Below, in pieces: positions 33,197-64,000 of a stretch of DNA of 64,000 bases. The stretch comes from Thamnaconus septentrionalis. Taxonomy: Eukaryota > Chordata > Actinopteri > Tetraodontiformes > Monacanthidae. Position numbers and translations under genes: made by a program. Each line of letters begins with the position of its first letter. Position 1 is the stretch's first letter. Location of the stretch: contig CM020518.1 of the NCBI GenBank assembly GCA_009823395.1, forward strand, positions 13,512,501-13,576,500, in the 5' to 3' direction. The notes under the pieces were generated by a model. The model saw only the letters and a list, made by a program, of their open reading frames with translations. It made no database searches and was not told the DNA's origin.

Positions 33197-36100
33197 ATGT
33201 CTCCACAACCTGGATTCGTGAACCCGTTCTACAGACCGCAGTGCCTGGCTGCTGCTGCTGCTGGGGCTCCGGCTGGGAAAGCCAAGCTCACGCACCCCGG
33301 AAAAGCCATCCTGGCAGGTAGGGAAAGTTTGTTGTTGTTTTGTTGTTTCGGCCACGTCGGAGTTCGCACACTTTACAGACGTGCTCGTTGAACTTGCAAC
33401 CGACGTGTACGTTTGTGCAGATGTTATCGGCAGCCTCCCTCGGCTGCAGGCAGAAGATGTAGCCTTATGAAATGCCTTTTGAAGTTGTAGGTTCTGCATT
33501 TCTGCCACTGTAACGTTGTTTAGTGCATGCTTGTATTTAATAGAAGAAATGTGCAAGAGAATTCTACCAGGGGTGCCAGGTTCGTTTTTCAGACCGGGAT
33601 GATTGCAGATCTGTGTGCAGTGCTGGAGTTTGGACAGTGTACTATGTCCCAGGGGACCTTTAAACTTTAGCCATACATCCCTTCTTCCAAGAACCAGCCT
33701 TCACATTATTAGTCAATCAATGACAGATGCCTCCAACATGAGCCATGGCATCCTGAGAGAGGGATGTGGGAATAAGCTGTCAGTCAAACAGCTGACTGTG
33801 CTGCCTTACAGAGTTGTTTCCACCACGCCGCTTTGGGCCCCGTCTGCTGTGACTTTTCCAGCGACTCGGTGAACCTCATCCGAGGGCCCATGCTGTTCAC
33901 GTTGAGGTGCACGGAGTCACGGTGACAAAGCACATTGCCCCGTCAGCCTCTCTCCAACTCATTCAGCAGCGTTGCAACACCTCTGTCACAAGCTCCACTC
34001 GGTCCAGATGCTTTTTTTTTTTTTATTTATTTTTAAAGTAATCTCCGACGGTCGGGGTCAGTTTTCCTGTCACCGTTCTTTCATGACAGAAGAGTAGATG
34101 TGGAAAGAACCAAAGGATAATGTTTATTTATTTTTATTTTTTTTGGATTTTTTGAAGTGCAATTGTCACAGTCCACAACATCTTAGAATGGGTGAAATAT
34201 CATTTTCAGTGAGTCCACCACAGTTTAGTGTTGTCGACTAAATAATTGCTAAACTCGTTTTAATGCGCCGCTGTCGTCAGGCAGGAATAAGACTTAATAT
34301 TGAAAAGTTAAATAGTAGTTGCTGTAAAATCATTAGATCACATCCTGGGGCTGAAAGTGGCCTTTAATCCTCACTTGTATGTTTCTCATCTATTTTAGAC
34401 AGCTGACAAACTTCCTGGATTATCTGGATATACATTTCTCTTGTGCCTGAAATAGTAAAACAACATTACTAAAGAAACAAATTCTTGACAATATATACAT
34501 CACCATTAGTTCTCCAGTGAGAGATTCTCATGTGAAATACTGACGTCAGAATTCAGCTCAAAAATTCGGCCAACAGTTTTCCACTGTGCGACATTCTCCT
34601 CATGTGTGTAATTCCCAAAGTTAGAGCTGCTATTCCTAAGTCTTCGCTTCAACTTTAAGGATTCATTTGATACTTTTAAAGGAGAACAAAGTGCTTGCAT
34701 TTGAATTTTAGTCTGGCGTCACCTCGCTCTGCAGACTCCTGCCGTTGCAGCCGTTGCTCCTGACAAACTGGTTGTTTATCTTTTGCAGCTCGAAGCGACG
34801 GGGACACGATGCAGGTACCGAGCGCCGACCTCGGCCTTGAGCGGGCACGACCGCAGTGCTTTGAGGCCGCCGTCTAACCAGAGTGAATGTCTGGGTGTGT
34901 CACTACCAGCACTTTAGCGCCCTGCAATTTGGTTTGGGTCGAAAAATTACACGTGATGTTTTGGATGTAAACAGCGATTTGTCGTGATTGCACACGCATG
35001 TGCAAGCCTGACCCCGCCGCATGCTCGAGTGGAGATGTGCCCGTGCTGGTGTGCCGGGACGGTTGGGCAGTAATAATGCATGTTATCCCGACGGACCCTG
35101 GCTTAGATAGATATGAGCCTGAATGAAATACACTAGCACTCATTAGTTTGGCCTCACCTGCTTGTTTCAGCATTGACCTCCATTCTAATCCGTTGTGTGA
35201 AATAATGATCTCGAATGCTCTGCTGTCGTTACGAGTGTATGAAAATCAAGACGTGCTTAACAGGTATGTGAGCATTTTAGTGTTTAATGAAAATCTTTTC
35301 CAATGGCTAATTAAAAATTAAGTCTTTGGAAAAAAGAAAAAAATTGATTGCAAAATTCAGCACTAGGCTGTTTTTAAAGAGCCTAAAATATAAACCACGG
35401 TGCTTTGTTTCCTCTTTAATGTTTAAGCACGCACAACTAAGTGTGATCATAATACAAAACTATGTTTTCGAAATGCTTTTAAGCAATTAAAAGCATTGAA
35501 CTGGTGTAACGATGGCTGCACATTGCACAAGTCGCATTGAATTAGACATTTTCGTGCACGAGTCCTGTTTGCAGAGCATTCCAGTAGATCATTTCATGAA
35601 GCTGGCGATAAGGGAGTTCAATTTTAAGTGACCCCAATACTGTTGAACGTGTGCGTATCAACTGAAGCAACCCCTTCACTCCCAACTGAGTGCACAAACG
35701 CCGAGCACTGAGACGTTGCATTGTTTGCAGGCATATTTGAACAATTAAGCTGTAAAACTGTTTTTTTTGTCGTTGTTTTGCGCAACAGCCTCGCTCTCCC
35801 TCCTCGGCGGCCAAGCAGCCTTTCTGGTTCCTGATGGTGCAAAAAAACCTTTTATGACTTTGCACATTCCCTGGGAACCCGGCAACTGGCTGTCCGACTG
35901 CGGCTCTGTTGGCTGTCAGTGAGTCGGGGGGGAGTCGGCTTATTGTGAGCCGAAGAGCTGAGCTGTGCCCCGAGGCCCCGCACACACCCCCCTGGCTGGA
36001 GTCAGGCCAGGGGGAGTATCTGGTAGGCAGAGCTCGGGGAGATCGGCCCAGCCTATCAGCGGCGGGCCTGCGTGCTGCCTGCTCAACAGCAGATGTGTGA

Positions 36101-36511
36101 CAACAAGTGTTTTAAGGTGGAACGGCAACCGTAAACCGGGCGCGCGGCCACTCGCGCGGCGCCGGCTCTTCAGTTTCCCGTCTCGCCAACCCAGTTATTC
36201 GTCACTTTCCTTCGCCCGCTAGTGTGACAAAATAACAATCTCGACGTTGTTATTTTGTCCAACTTTTTAAAAAAACAAACCTTTGGCTCCAGGTTTTCTA
36301 ACCGCCCCGTGTGTTTTGCATCTATGTGGTTATTTGTGTCTTGTAGAGTGGCATTTGGCATGAACTTTTTCATCATTTGAACTTTTTCGTCATGAAATCA
36401 GGATTTTTCTCAGAACATTGGGAATGTTGTGCTGAACAAGATGGTTTATTTTATGTAATGATGTATGTATGTATGTATGTATATATGTTTGTATATATAC
36501 ATATGTGTGTA

Positions 36512-36556
<45 letters not shown>

Positions 36557-36597
36557 ATGTGTGTGTGAATATATGTGTGTGTATATATATATGTGTT

Positions 36598-36665
<68 letters not shown>

Positions 36666-37889
36666 TAGATAGATAGATAGATAGATAGATGATATATATA
36701 AAAATGTGTATGTATGTATGTATGTATTTTTTTATTTTAGAAAATGCCCCAGTGTCTATCATCAAGTGTATTGTTTTATTTGGATAAAGTCACTGAACAT
36801 TTTAAGGATTCAAAGAGTCCTTTAATATGTCATTTCATATTTTCACTCAATAATAACAATAAGTCTTTATATTTAATGAATAGCAGGACCGCTTGTAAGG
36901 AGACGGCCAGATTGCATGCAGCACCGGACCTGCTGATGGGTTTCGCAGCTGGTTGTAAAATATGTCATGAAGTGGGACATCCGAAAACAAATCTTAACAT
37001 CAGAGAGGCCTTTCCTAGAGGGAATTGGCTGATGAGAGACGAAAAAAAATGTAGAATGGCACAAAAGTCAACTGCTTTCTTCAGTGGGAAACTGTCACTG
37101 ATTTAGCAAAAAAAAAAAAAAAAATATATACTGCTTTGCTTTGTTGAACAGCTCATTCAGTGAGTGTTTTTCTCCTTGTTATTCCAGGTGGCATCGCGGG
37201 AGGCATCGAAATCTGCATCACCTTCCCCACAGAGTACGTAAAAACACAGCTGCAGCTGGACGAGAAGGCGAACCCTCCCAAGTACAAAGGCATCGGTGAG
37301 TTCATGCGCTCACCGCGTGGGTTTACTCCCAGCCTGTCATTTTGTGTTGCGAGCATAGTAGCAATAAACCAAATGACGTTTCAAACCAGTTTCCCAAATT
37401 GGAGACAACGTTGCTACTGTTTTTCTCTGCGGTCGAGCAGAGCTGTTCCCAATTTTAAGAAAAAGAAAAGAAAAAAAAGCTCAGCGTCCTGTTGTCTAAT
37501 TACTTCAACACTCTGCTCTGTCTGACTCTGGTCCAAACCTGAACAAACCTGTTTGTTTGTGCAGTCGCGTGGTTTTTTTGATCAATTTTCACCGAGGGTT
37601 TGTGAACTTTGGCACCGACGGTGTTTGCCTGCGAGGGCCGCCCGCTGCTCTCGCGAAAGGGGCCCCGACAAACAAAGCGCACTGTTGACAGTGGAAATAC
37701 AGAGAAGCCTCCTCTTGGCGCGACTGCAGCCGTCTTTTCATATTCACGACTGAGCTGCTGCACCTTCTCCATCCGCTGGCAGGTGACTGCGTGAAGCAGA
37801 CGGTGAACAGCCATGGGGTGAGGGGTCTGTACAGAGGCCTGAGCTCCCTGGTGTATGGCTCTATACCCAAAGCTGCCGTCAGGTAACAC

Positions 37890-37923
<34 letters not shown>

Positions 37924-40125
37924 TTATAACTGCTTTCTGAGTTCTTCATCTTGGACAGTAACACTTCAAAAGTAATTGAAAGAAACCAGATTTGAAAAGT
38001 ATTTTTTTGACATTGGCCAACAAAGCCAACTTTATCATTGTCCAAACCCTAGAAATAGAGATAGATAGGTAGATGTACTTTATTGATGCCATATTGGGAA
38101 GCTGCACTGTTGCAGCAACTTAAAAAAAATAGTAAAAAATAAAAATAAACTACACAGTAGTTACATAAACACTCATGTCAATCTATGTACAGCCAACCAC
38201 CAAAGCAGATGTGCAAAAGACAGTCAAATTGTGCAGAGGCAGGAACAAGCAAGGTTTTCCATACCATTAGTGCAGGTGTGTCAAACTCAAACACACAGTG
38301 GGGCCAAAATTAAAAATAAAGTTGCGGACTGACGTTGGTGTTTTTTTTAAAAAAAAAAGAAATCTTCCTCCAGATGGACCAGTGAACCTTTTTTTGCTTC
38401 AACCTGAATATGGAACAAGCAAAGCTTAATACTGTACTATACAATAAATAACTTTATATTTCACACGTGGTCACGGGCCAGAGTTTGCCGCCTATGCATT
38501 AGTGCATTATTTGCCATTGAGTCCAGGAAAAATGTCCAAAATGCTCTCTGTCACACAGCGAGGAAGAGTTACAGAGGCTAATGGCTCTGGGCAGGAAGGA
38601 TCTCCTGAAGCGTTCCTTCAGACAACGCAGCAGTCTCTTGGAGAAGACACTCTGCTGTCTGTCCAGTGTGTGGTGGAGAGGATGGTCCTGGTTGTCCATT
38701 ATGGATAAACAGTTTGTTCAATGTCCTCCTCTCCACCACCGCCTCAAAAGTCTCCTGACTCCAGCTAATGACAGAGTCAGCCTTCTTATGTCTTAAATAC
38801 ATATATTTTTTTACTGACACCATAGACCAGAAGATCTCCAAAACAATAAAAAGTAATAGTTTCAGTGTGCCATGCTTGGACCTCAGCCTGCTCTGTGTCT
38901 TTCTGCGACTGCTGGCACTCTGTCGTGCTTATTTTCCAGCGAGCTCTCTAATCTGCACTTGCAAATGTCGGGTTTAGAGCTGACATCAGACTGGTTATGT
39001 TTATAACTCCTCCCCTCCCGTTCATGTCCGCAGGTTCGGGGTGTTTGAGTTCCTCAGTAACAAGATGCGAGATGAAAGCGGCAAACTAGACAGCAAGCGA
39101 GGATTCCTGTGTGGCCTCGGCGCTGGCGTGGCGGAGGCCGTGTTTGTGGTCTGTCCAATGGAGACGGTCAAGGTAGAAACAACAGGAATGACATGAATTA
39201 GATTTATACTGATTTTAAGGTCAAATTATTGTGAATTTCTTTTAGACTTTATTGTCAAATATCATCCGCATTTTCCTACAATTACATTTTGACATCATAA
39301 CATTCTAATTTTTAACACCAAACACACCTCCACCAGAAAGAAAAGCCTTCGCCGAAATGCCTTCTTTGTTTTGAACAGTTTCCCCTTTCATTTCTGCCGT
39401 TAAATATTACTGTAATGTTTAATTTGACACTCGTTAAAATCAACCAATCAATCAATCAATGTCTGCATTTCAGGTGAAATTCATCCATGATCAGACATCT
39501 GCGAACCCAAAGTACAGGGGATTTTACCACGGGGTCCGGGAGATTATCAGAACTCAAGGTGAGGAAGTTCTTCGTATGTTCTGTGCTGCCATCTACTGTC
39601 CAAATTTGAATCGACACAACCTGACTGTTAGGACAGTATCTGTCCTTCCATTCGTCCTAATAGACAAATTAAGAAAGTAAAACCCAAAGGTGTTTTTAAA
39701 TAGAACTAATGTATGCATGTCTGCTGTATGTGCAGGGCTGAAAGGGACTTACCAAGGCCTCACAGCCACTGTGTTGAAACAAGGCTCCAACCAGGCCATC
39801 CGCTTCTACGTCATGACATCCCTGAGGAACTGGTACAAGGTGTGTGTGTGTGTGTGTGTGTGGGTGGATAATGAAGGCAATGGCAAACTATAATTATTAA
39901 AGGCGTATTCCTTACAATAATATTGCTTGTTTTTTATTTTTTCGCCGCCAGGTGACGACCCCAACAAGGCCATCAACCCACTGATGACGGGTTTGTTCGG
40001 CGCCGTTGCCGGCGCCGCCAGCGTGTTCGGAAACACTCCCTTAGATGTCATCAAAACCAGAATGCAGGTCGGTGGAGTCGTTCACGATTTACGGTCTGAC
40101 AGCTAAAGCCTTGACAGCAGAGCTT

Positions 40126-40206
<81 letters not shown>

Positions 40207-41028
40207 CTATCGCTCAGGGCCTTGAGGCTCACAAGTACAAAAGCACGATGGACTGCGCAGTGAAGATCATGAAGCATGAAGGACCAGCAGCGTAAGTCCT
40301 CAGATGGGATGTCATGTGGTTGATTTACACTGTTTGTTGGACTAATGTGAACATTTTGGACGGGAAATTAGTTCACCAGAGAGAGAGGAAGCAGTGGAGC
40401 GTCGATGCAAATATATTTAGCTTCCTTTTCTGGCTTGGGCCAAGTCAAGTGAAGTTTATTTGTATAGCACAATTCAACAGGAGGTAATTCAGAGTGCTTT
40501 ACGTAAACATTAAATCCAGCAAAGCAGTTATAAAATACAATAAAATAATATAAAATGGGAAAAAAGACAAAAAAGATAATATAGCAAGTAAGTAGAATTT
40601 TAATCTACGAAACACTACAGTGAACCATAATTTCAGCCCTGATTTAAAGGCACCGACAGTTTGAGCAGACCTCAGATCTTCAGGAGGTTTGTTCCATAGA
40701 TGAGGGTAATAATTGCTGAACCTAAGCTGTCTATGATCAAGCATATATTTTGGTCCAAGACCATTCAGTGCTTTGCAGACCAGCAGTAAGATTTTAAAAT
40801 CTATTCTTTGACTCACAGGAAGCCAGTGCAACGATTTAGCAGACCTGTCAAGATGCCATTCCAATAATCTAACCCACTGGGTGTTTTTCTCACATGCAAA
40901 TAATCCCATCCAGGTTCTACAAGGGCACCGTTCCCCGGCTGGGTCGGGTGTGTATGGACGTGGCCATAGTCTTCATCATCTACGAGGAAGTGGTGAAGCT
41001 CTTGAATGTGGTGTGGAAGACCGACTGA
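33197..41028 (+). CDS. slc25a1: mitochondrial tricarboxylate (citrate) carrier, SLC25A1 / CTP
   Basis: Inner-membrane carrier exchanging citrate for malate, feeding cytosolic acetyl-CoA for lipid synthesis. Coding exons: 33197-33317, 37188-37295, 37783-37882, 39034-39172, 39474-39558, 39736-39839, 39952-40067, 40218-40291, 40914-41028 (stop TGA); about 320 residues against 311 in human. The three mitochondrial-carrier signatures are intact: [11 protein letters not shown] in exon 2, [10 protein letters not shown] across exons 4-5, and [11 protein letters not shown] in exon 7. Other conserved blocks are [52 protein letters not shown] and the C-terminus VWKTD. The N-terminus is Ala-rich and slightly longer than in human. 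Oddity: exon 6 ends in phase 0 at its canonical donor, while exon 7 needs one incoming base, so the canonical join is frameshifted (see findings). All other joins keep frame. Family and orthology firm. Confidence 0.95.
33318..37187 (+). other. slc25a1: slc25a1 intron 1
   Basis: Largest slc25a1 intron, 3.9 kb, phase 1. It holds a long AT-rich compound microsatellite at about 36460-36725, with (GTAT)n, (TA)n and (GATA)n segments. The rest is AT-rich, without recognised coding exons or intact mobile elements. Confidence 0.6.
36461..36725. repeat. compound AT-rich microsatellite
   Basis: (GTAT)n, two long (TA)n runs, (GATA)n at about 36661-36690 and (GTAT)n again, in slc25a1 intron 1. Confidence 0.9.
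38050..38790 (-). mobile_element. non-LTR retrotransposon 3' fragment, interrupted by a hAT-like insertion
   Basis: Plus-strand GATGTACTTTATTGATGCC begins a common fish LINE 3' end. On the minus strand 38500-38790 encodes a C-terminal remnant with [14 protein letters not shown] and [18 protein letters not shown], typical of fish non-LTR elements. The fragment is split by the 38273-38496 element. Lies in slc25a1 intron 3. No intact reverse transcriptase. Confidence 0.65.
38273..38496. mobile_element. hAT-like short element with exact 8-bp target duplication, nested in LINE remnant
   Basis: Starts CAGGTGTGTCAAACTC and ends GAGTTTGCCGCCTATG (imperfect inverted repeats). CATTAGTG flanks both sides exactly (38265-38272 and 38497-38504). 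About 224 bp, no coding capacity. Confidence 0.75.
40129..40205. repeat. (GT)n microsatellite upstream of slc25a1 exon 8
   Basis: About 38 uninterrupted GT units, ending 12 bases before the exon 8 splice acceptor (exon starts 40218). Confidence 0.95.
40441..40905 (-). mobile_element. L2-like LINE 3' fragment (C-terminal reverse-transcriptase remnant)
   Basis: Minus strand encodes [18 protein letters not shown], then [12 protein letters not shown] and further on [23 protein letters not shown], the recognisable C-terminal region of L2-type non-LTR reverse transcriptases, with internal gaps. The plus-strand left end AAGTTTATTTGTATAGCAC is the usual LINE 3' tail in complement. Ends just before slc25a1 exon 9. 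Confidence 0.75.
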
Positions 41029-42450
41029 AGTGGAACACCTCGGCGCCGCACAAGCAGGACTCCCCATGTTAACCTGGCCGAGACCCTCGACTGGTCACCT
41101 TTCAGTCCTGCTTTTAGCCTCTAATATCTACCTCTGAGTGAGTTCCAGAGAACGCAGATAGAGAGATCTCTAGGGTTATCAATTTCACTTTGTAACACGC
41201 GTGTTTTTCCGGAGAACATTCCCTGTATGGGAAGCTTCCGGGTCGCAGAGATCGGACTTCCGCTTATTCCGTATTTCTCAAATGGAGGATATTTTAGAGC
41301 TAAAGAGGCGTAAAAATGTGAACAGGTTTTTAGGTCAGGTGGGAAACGTGTCTTACAAAATATGTGAAAGCAGTTTTTTAATTAATGCCGTATGTAATTA
41401 ATCCTAGACCCCCCCCCAATCCCTCTCCTCCCAGCACCCAGCTCAGCATAATGTGATTTAAGGGGCAGTCGAAAAAGAAATGATACTTGAAATGAGAGAA
41501 TATACCGTAAAGCATACGTTTTAAAAGCCTTTTATATGAAGCGATTGATGGTTTTATGCATATTTTTATTTAGTGGTAGGAAATCCGTTATTTTCTCCAG
41601 TTTGTGGTGAAACAATTTGATGCTCCAATGTCATTTTCCTGAAGCTACACATATATTAACAACTGAAATGCCTTATTATACTTTGTCAAGCACTGTAGGA
41701 CATGTATAGTTTCCTGAATTAGATAGGCTATGAACCTGATAACTTAATGGACTAATGTTTTATGAAAGTGCCTCAGTATTTTATAATTCATTTTGAGATC
41801 TTTTGAGATTACAAATGATTGAATGTTGTACGTCTTTTAGTCACTACAGAGTGAGTCAAAGTGTTATGCTCGGCTGTGCATGCCGCGTTGTCTCCCGCAA
41901 TGTCTTGATTGCGAGGCATTTTGAGAGGCACAAGACATCCTCACTACTCTGACTTTCTTTTGTTGCTCCACATGTTTTATTTAAGCTGCCTTAAATGCAC
42001 AGGCATGGGTTGCCGTTGACAGTGCCTTCCCATCTCATTCCGCGAGGGAGGAGTGTCTTCAGATAAGCAGGGGACAGTTATTCAGATTGCCGACTTTATT
42101 TTCTAATCAAGTCACATCTTTTGACACCAGCTGGTGACCCAATGTGCCAACTGCTTCTCATTTACACGGATATGTATGAATTAAACAAATGTGGTGGTTT
42201 CGGGTGTTGTGTGTGAGCCTGGCATGTTTACATGTGAAAGAATGGATTGTCCAACCCATGTTTACTCTGCGCAATTTCCTTCAGCCTGATGGTGCTTACA
42301 TGTAGACCTCTGTCATGTAGCTGGTAAAAATCTCTGCAGTTGTTATATAAACACACGATAAACTAGCAGTAGGTGAAATCAAATTGTGCCTTAAGTGGAG
42401 TTAATTATCAAATGTATGCTCACGAATAAACATCTAATGAGAATGGTAAA
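41029..42450 (+). other. slc25a1: slc25a1 3' UTR with poly(A) signal
   Basis: Non-coding sequence of 1.4 kb after the stop, ending at AATAAA (42425-42430). It is largely free of microsatellites and mobile elements, unlike the introns, which fits a transcribed UTR. The next gene's start codon follows at 42637. Confidence 0.6.
42425..42430 (+). terminator. slc25a1: poly(A) signal, slc25a1
   Basis: AATAAA followed by T-rich sequence about 1.4 kb after the slc25a1 stop and just before the pi4ka promoter. Confidence 0.6.
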
Positions 42451-42636
42451 AAGGACGCCTGTTTTTTTATTTTTTTTTTTTTTTGCGTTTTTCTTATTAT
42501 GACCTTGCCTTTGCACTTTTTGGACGTCGCGCTCGCCGTAGTTGTCAGTGCGGACTTTTTTTTTCCCCCCCTCTCCGCTTTACTCCTCGGGATAAATGAA
42601 AGATGTCAGTAGGGCAGCAATAAGGCTTCCGCAAAC
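42451..42636 (+). promoter_or_regulatory. pi4ka: compact promoter / 5' UTR of pi4ka
   Basis: Only about 200 bp separate the slc25a1 poly(A) signal from the pi4ka ATG. The stretch has two T-runs and a CpG-containing block (GGACGTCGCGCTCGCCG near 42521-42540). No TATA box is obvious, as expected for a housekeeping gene. Start site not resolvable by eye. Confidence 0.4.
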
Positions 42637-63996
<21,360 letters not shown>

Positions 63997-64000
63997 GTAA

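Noticed and set aside
34789..34814. 26-bp segment with good acceptor and donor in slc25a1 intron 1
   Set aside because: Inclusion would shift the slc25a1 frame, and its ATG is out of frame with exon 2; no other support.
36451..36765. Tyr/Ile-repeat open frames on both strands
   Set aside because: Translation of (TA)n and (GTAT)n microsatellite.
36377..37106. Frames upstream of slc25a1 exon 2
   Set aside because: AT-rich intronic sequence; the real exon starts at 37188 in a different context.

Overview
The window is vertebrate nuclear DNA, most likely from a teleost fish. The genes are split into many short exons with GT-AG introns, and the proteins align closely with human orthologues. The introns are packed with di- and tetranucleotide microsatellites, short hAT-like elements and LINE 3' fragments of the kind common in fish genomes. 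I saw no operon, phage, CRISPR array, rRNA or tRNA gene. Identifications come from recognising the protein families by eye; nothing was searched.

Layout, left to right. (1) 1-9133, plus: brap, the RING/UBP-zinc-finger E3 ligase BRCA1-associated protein. Its first exons lie outside the window. (2) 15178-19124, plus: tor4a, a torsin-family AAA+ protein with two coding exons. A probable non-coding first exon lies near 12.7 kb. (3) 22635-30269, minus: vdac3, the outer-mitochondrial-membrane channel, with eight coding exons and a non-coding first exon near 31.3 kb. An isolated galectin-like exon lies on the minus strand between tor4a and vdac3. (4) 33197-41028, plus: slc25a1, the inner-membrane citrate carrier, with nine coding exons. 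(5) 42637-63996 and beyond, plus: pi4ka, phosphatidylinositol 4-kinase alpha. Fifty-three coding exons are resolved; only the 3' end is missing.

All exon joins in brap, tor4a, vdac3 and pi4ka keep frame. slc25a1 has one exception: between exons 6 and 7 the canonical join is one base short, next to a (GT)n run. vdac3 and slc25a1 are head to head, so a channel of the outer and a carrier of the inner mitochondrial membrane flank one 1.5-1.8 kb intergenic region. slc25a1 and pi4ka are head to tail, with a poly(A) signal only about 210 bp before the pi4ka start codon.

The non-genic structure is mostly mobile-element debris. There are six hAT-like short elements, three with exact 8-bp target-site duplications. 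There is also a TTA-flanked Harbinger-like element with a second partial copy, a foldback element, LINE 3' ends, a family of TCACGT/ACGTGA palindromic repeats at two distant sites, and an inverted repeat pair enclosing pi4ka exons 2-6. I found no convincing new multi-gene system. The most useful leads are the slc25a1 splice-site anomaly, the orphan galectin-like exon and the palindromic repeat family.
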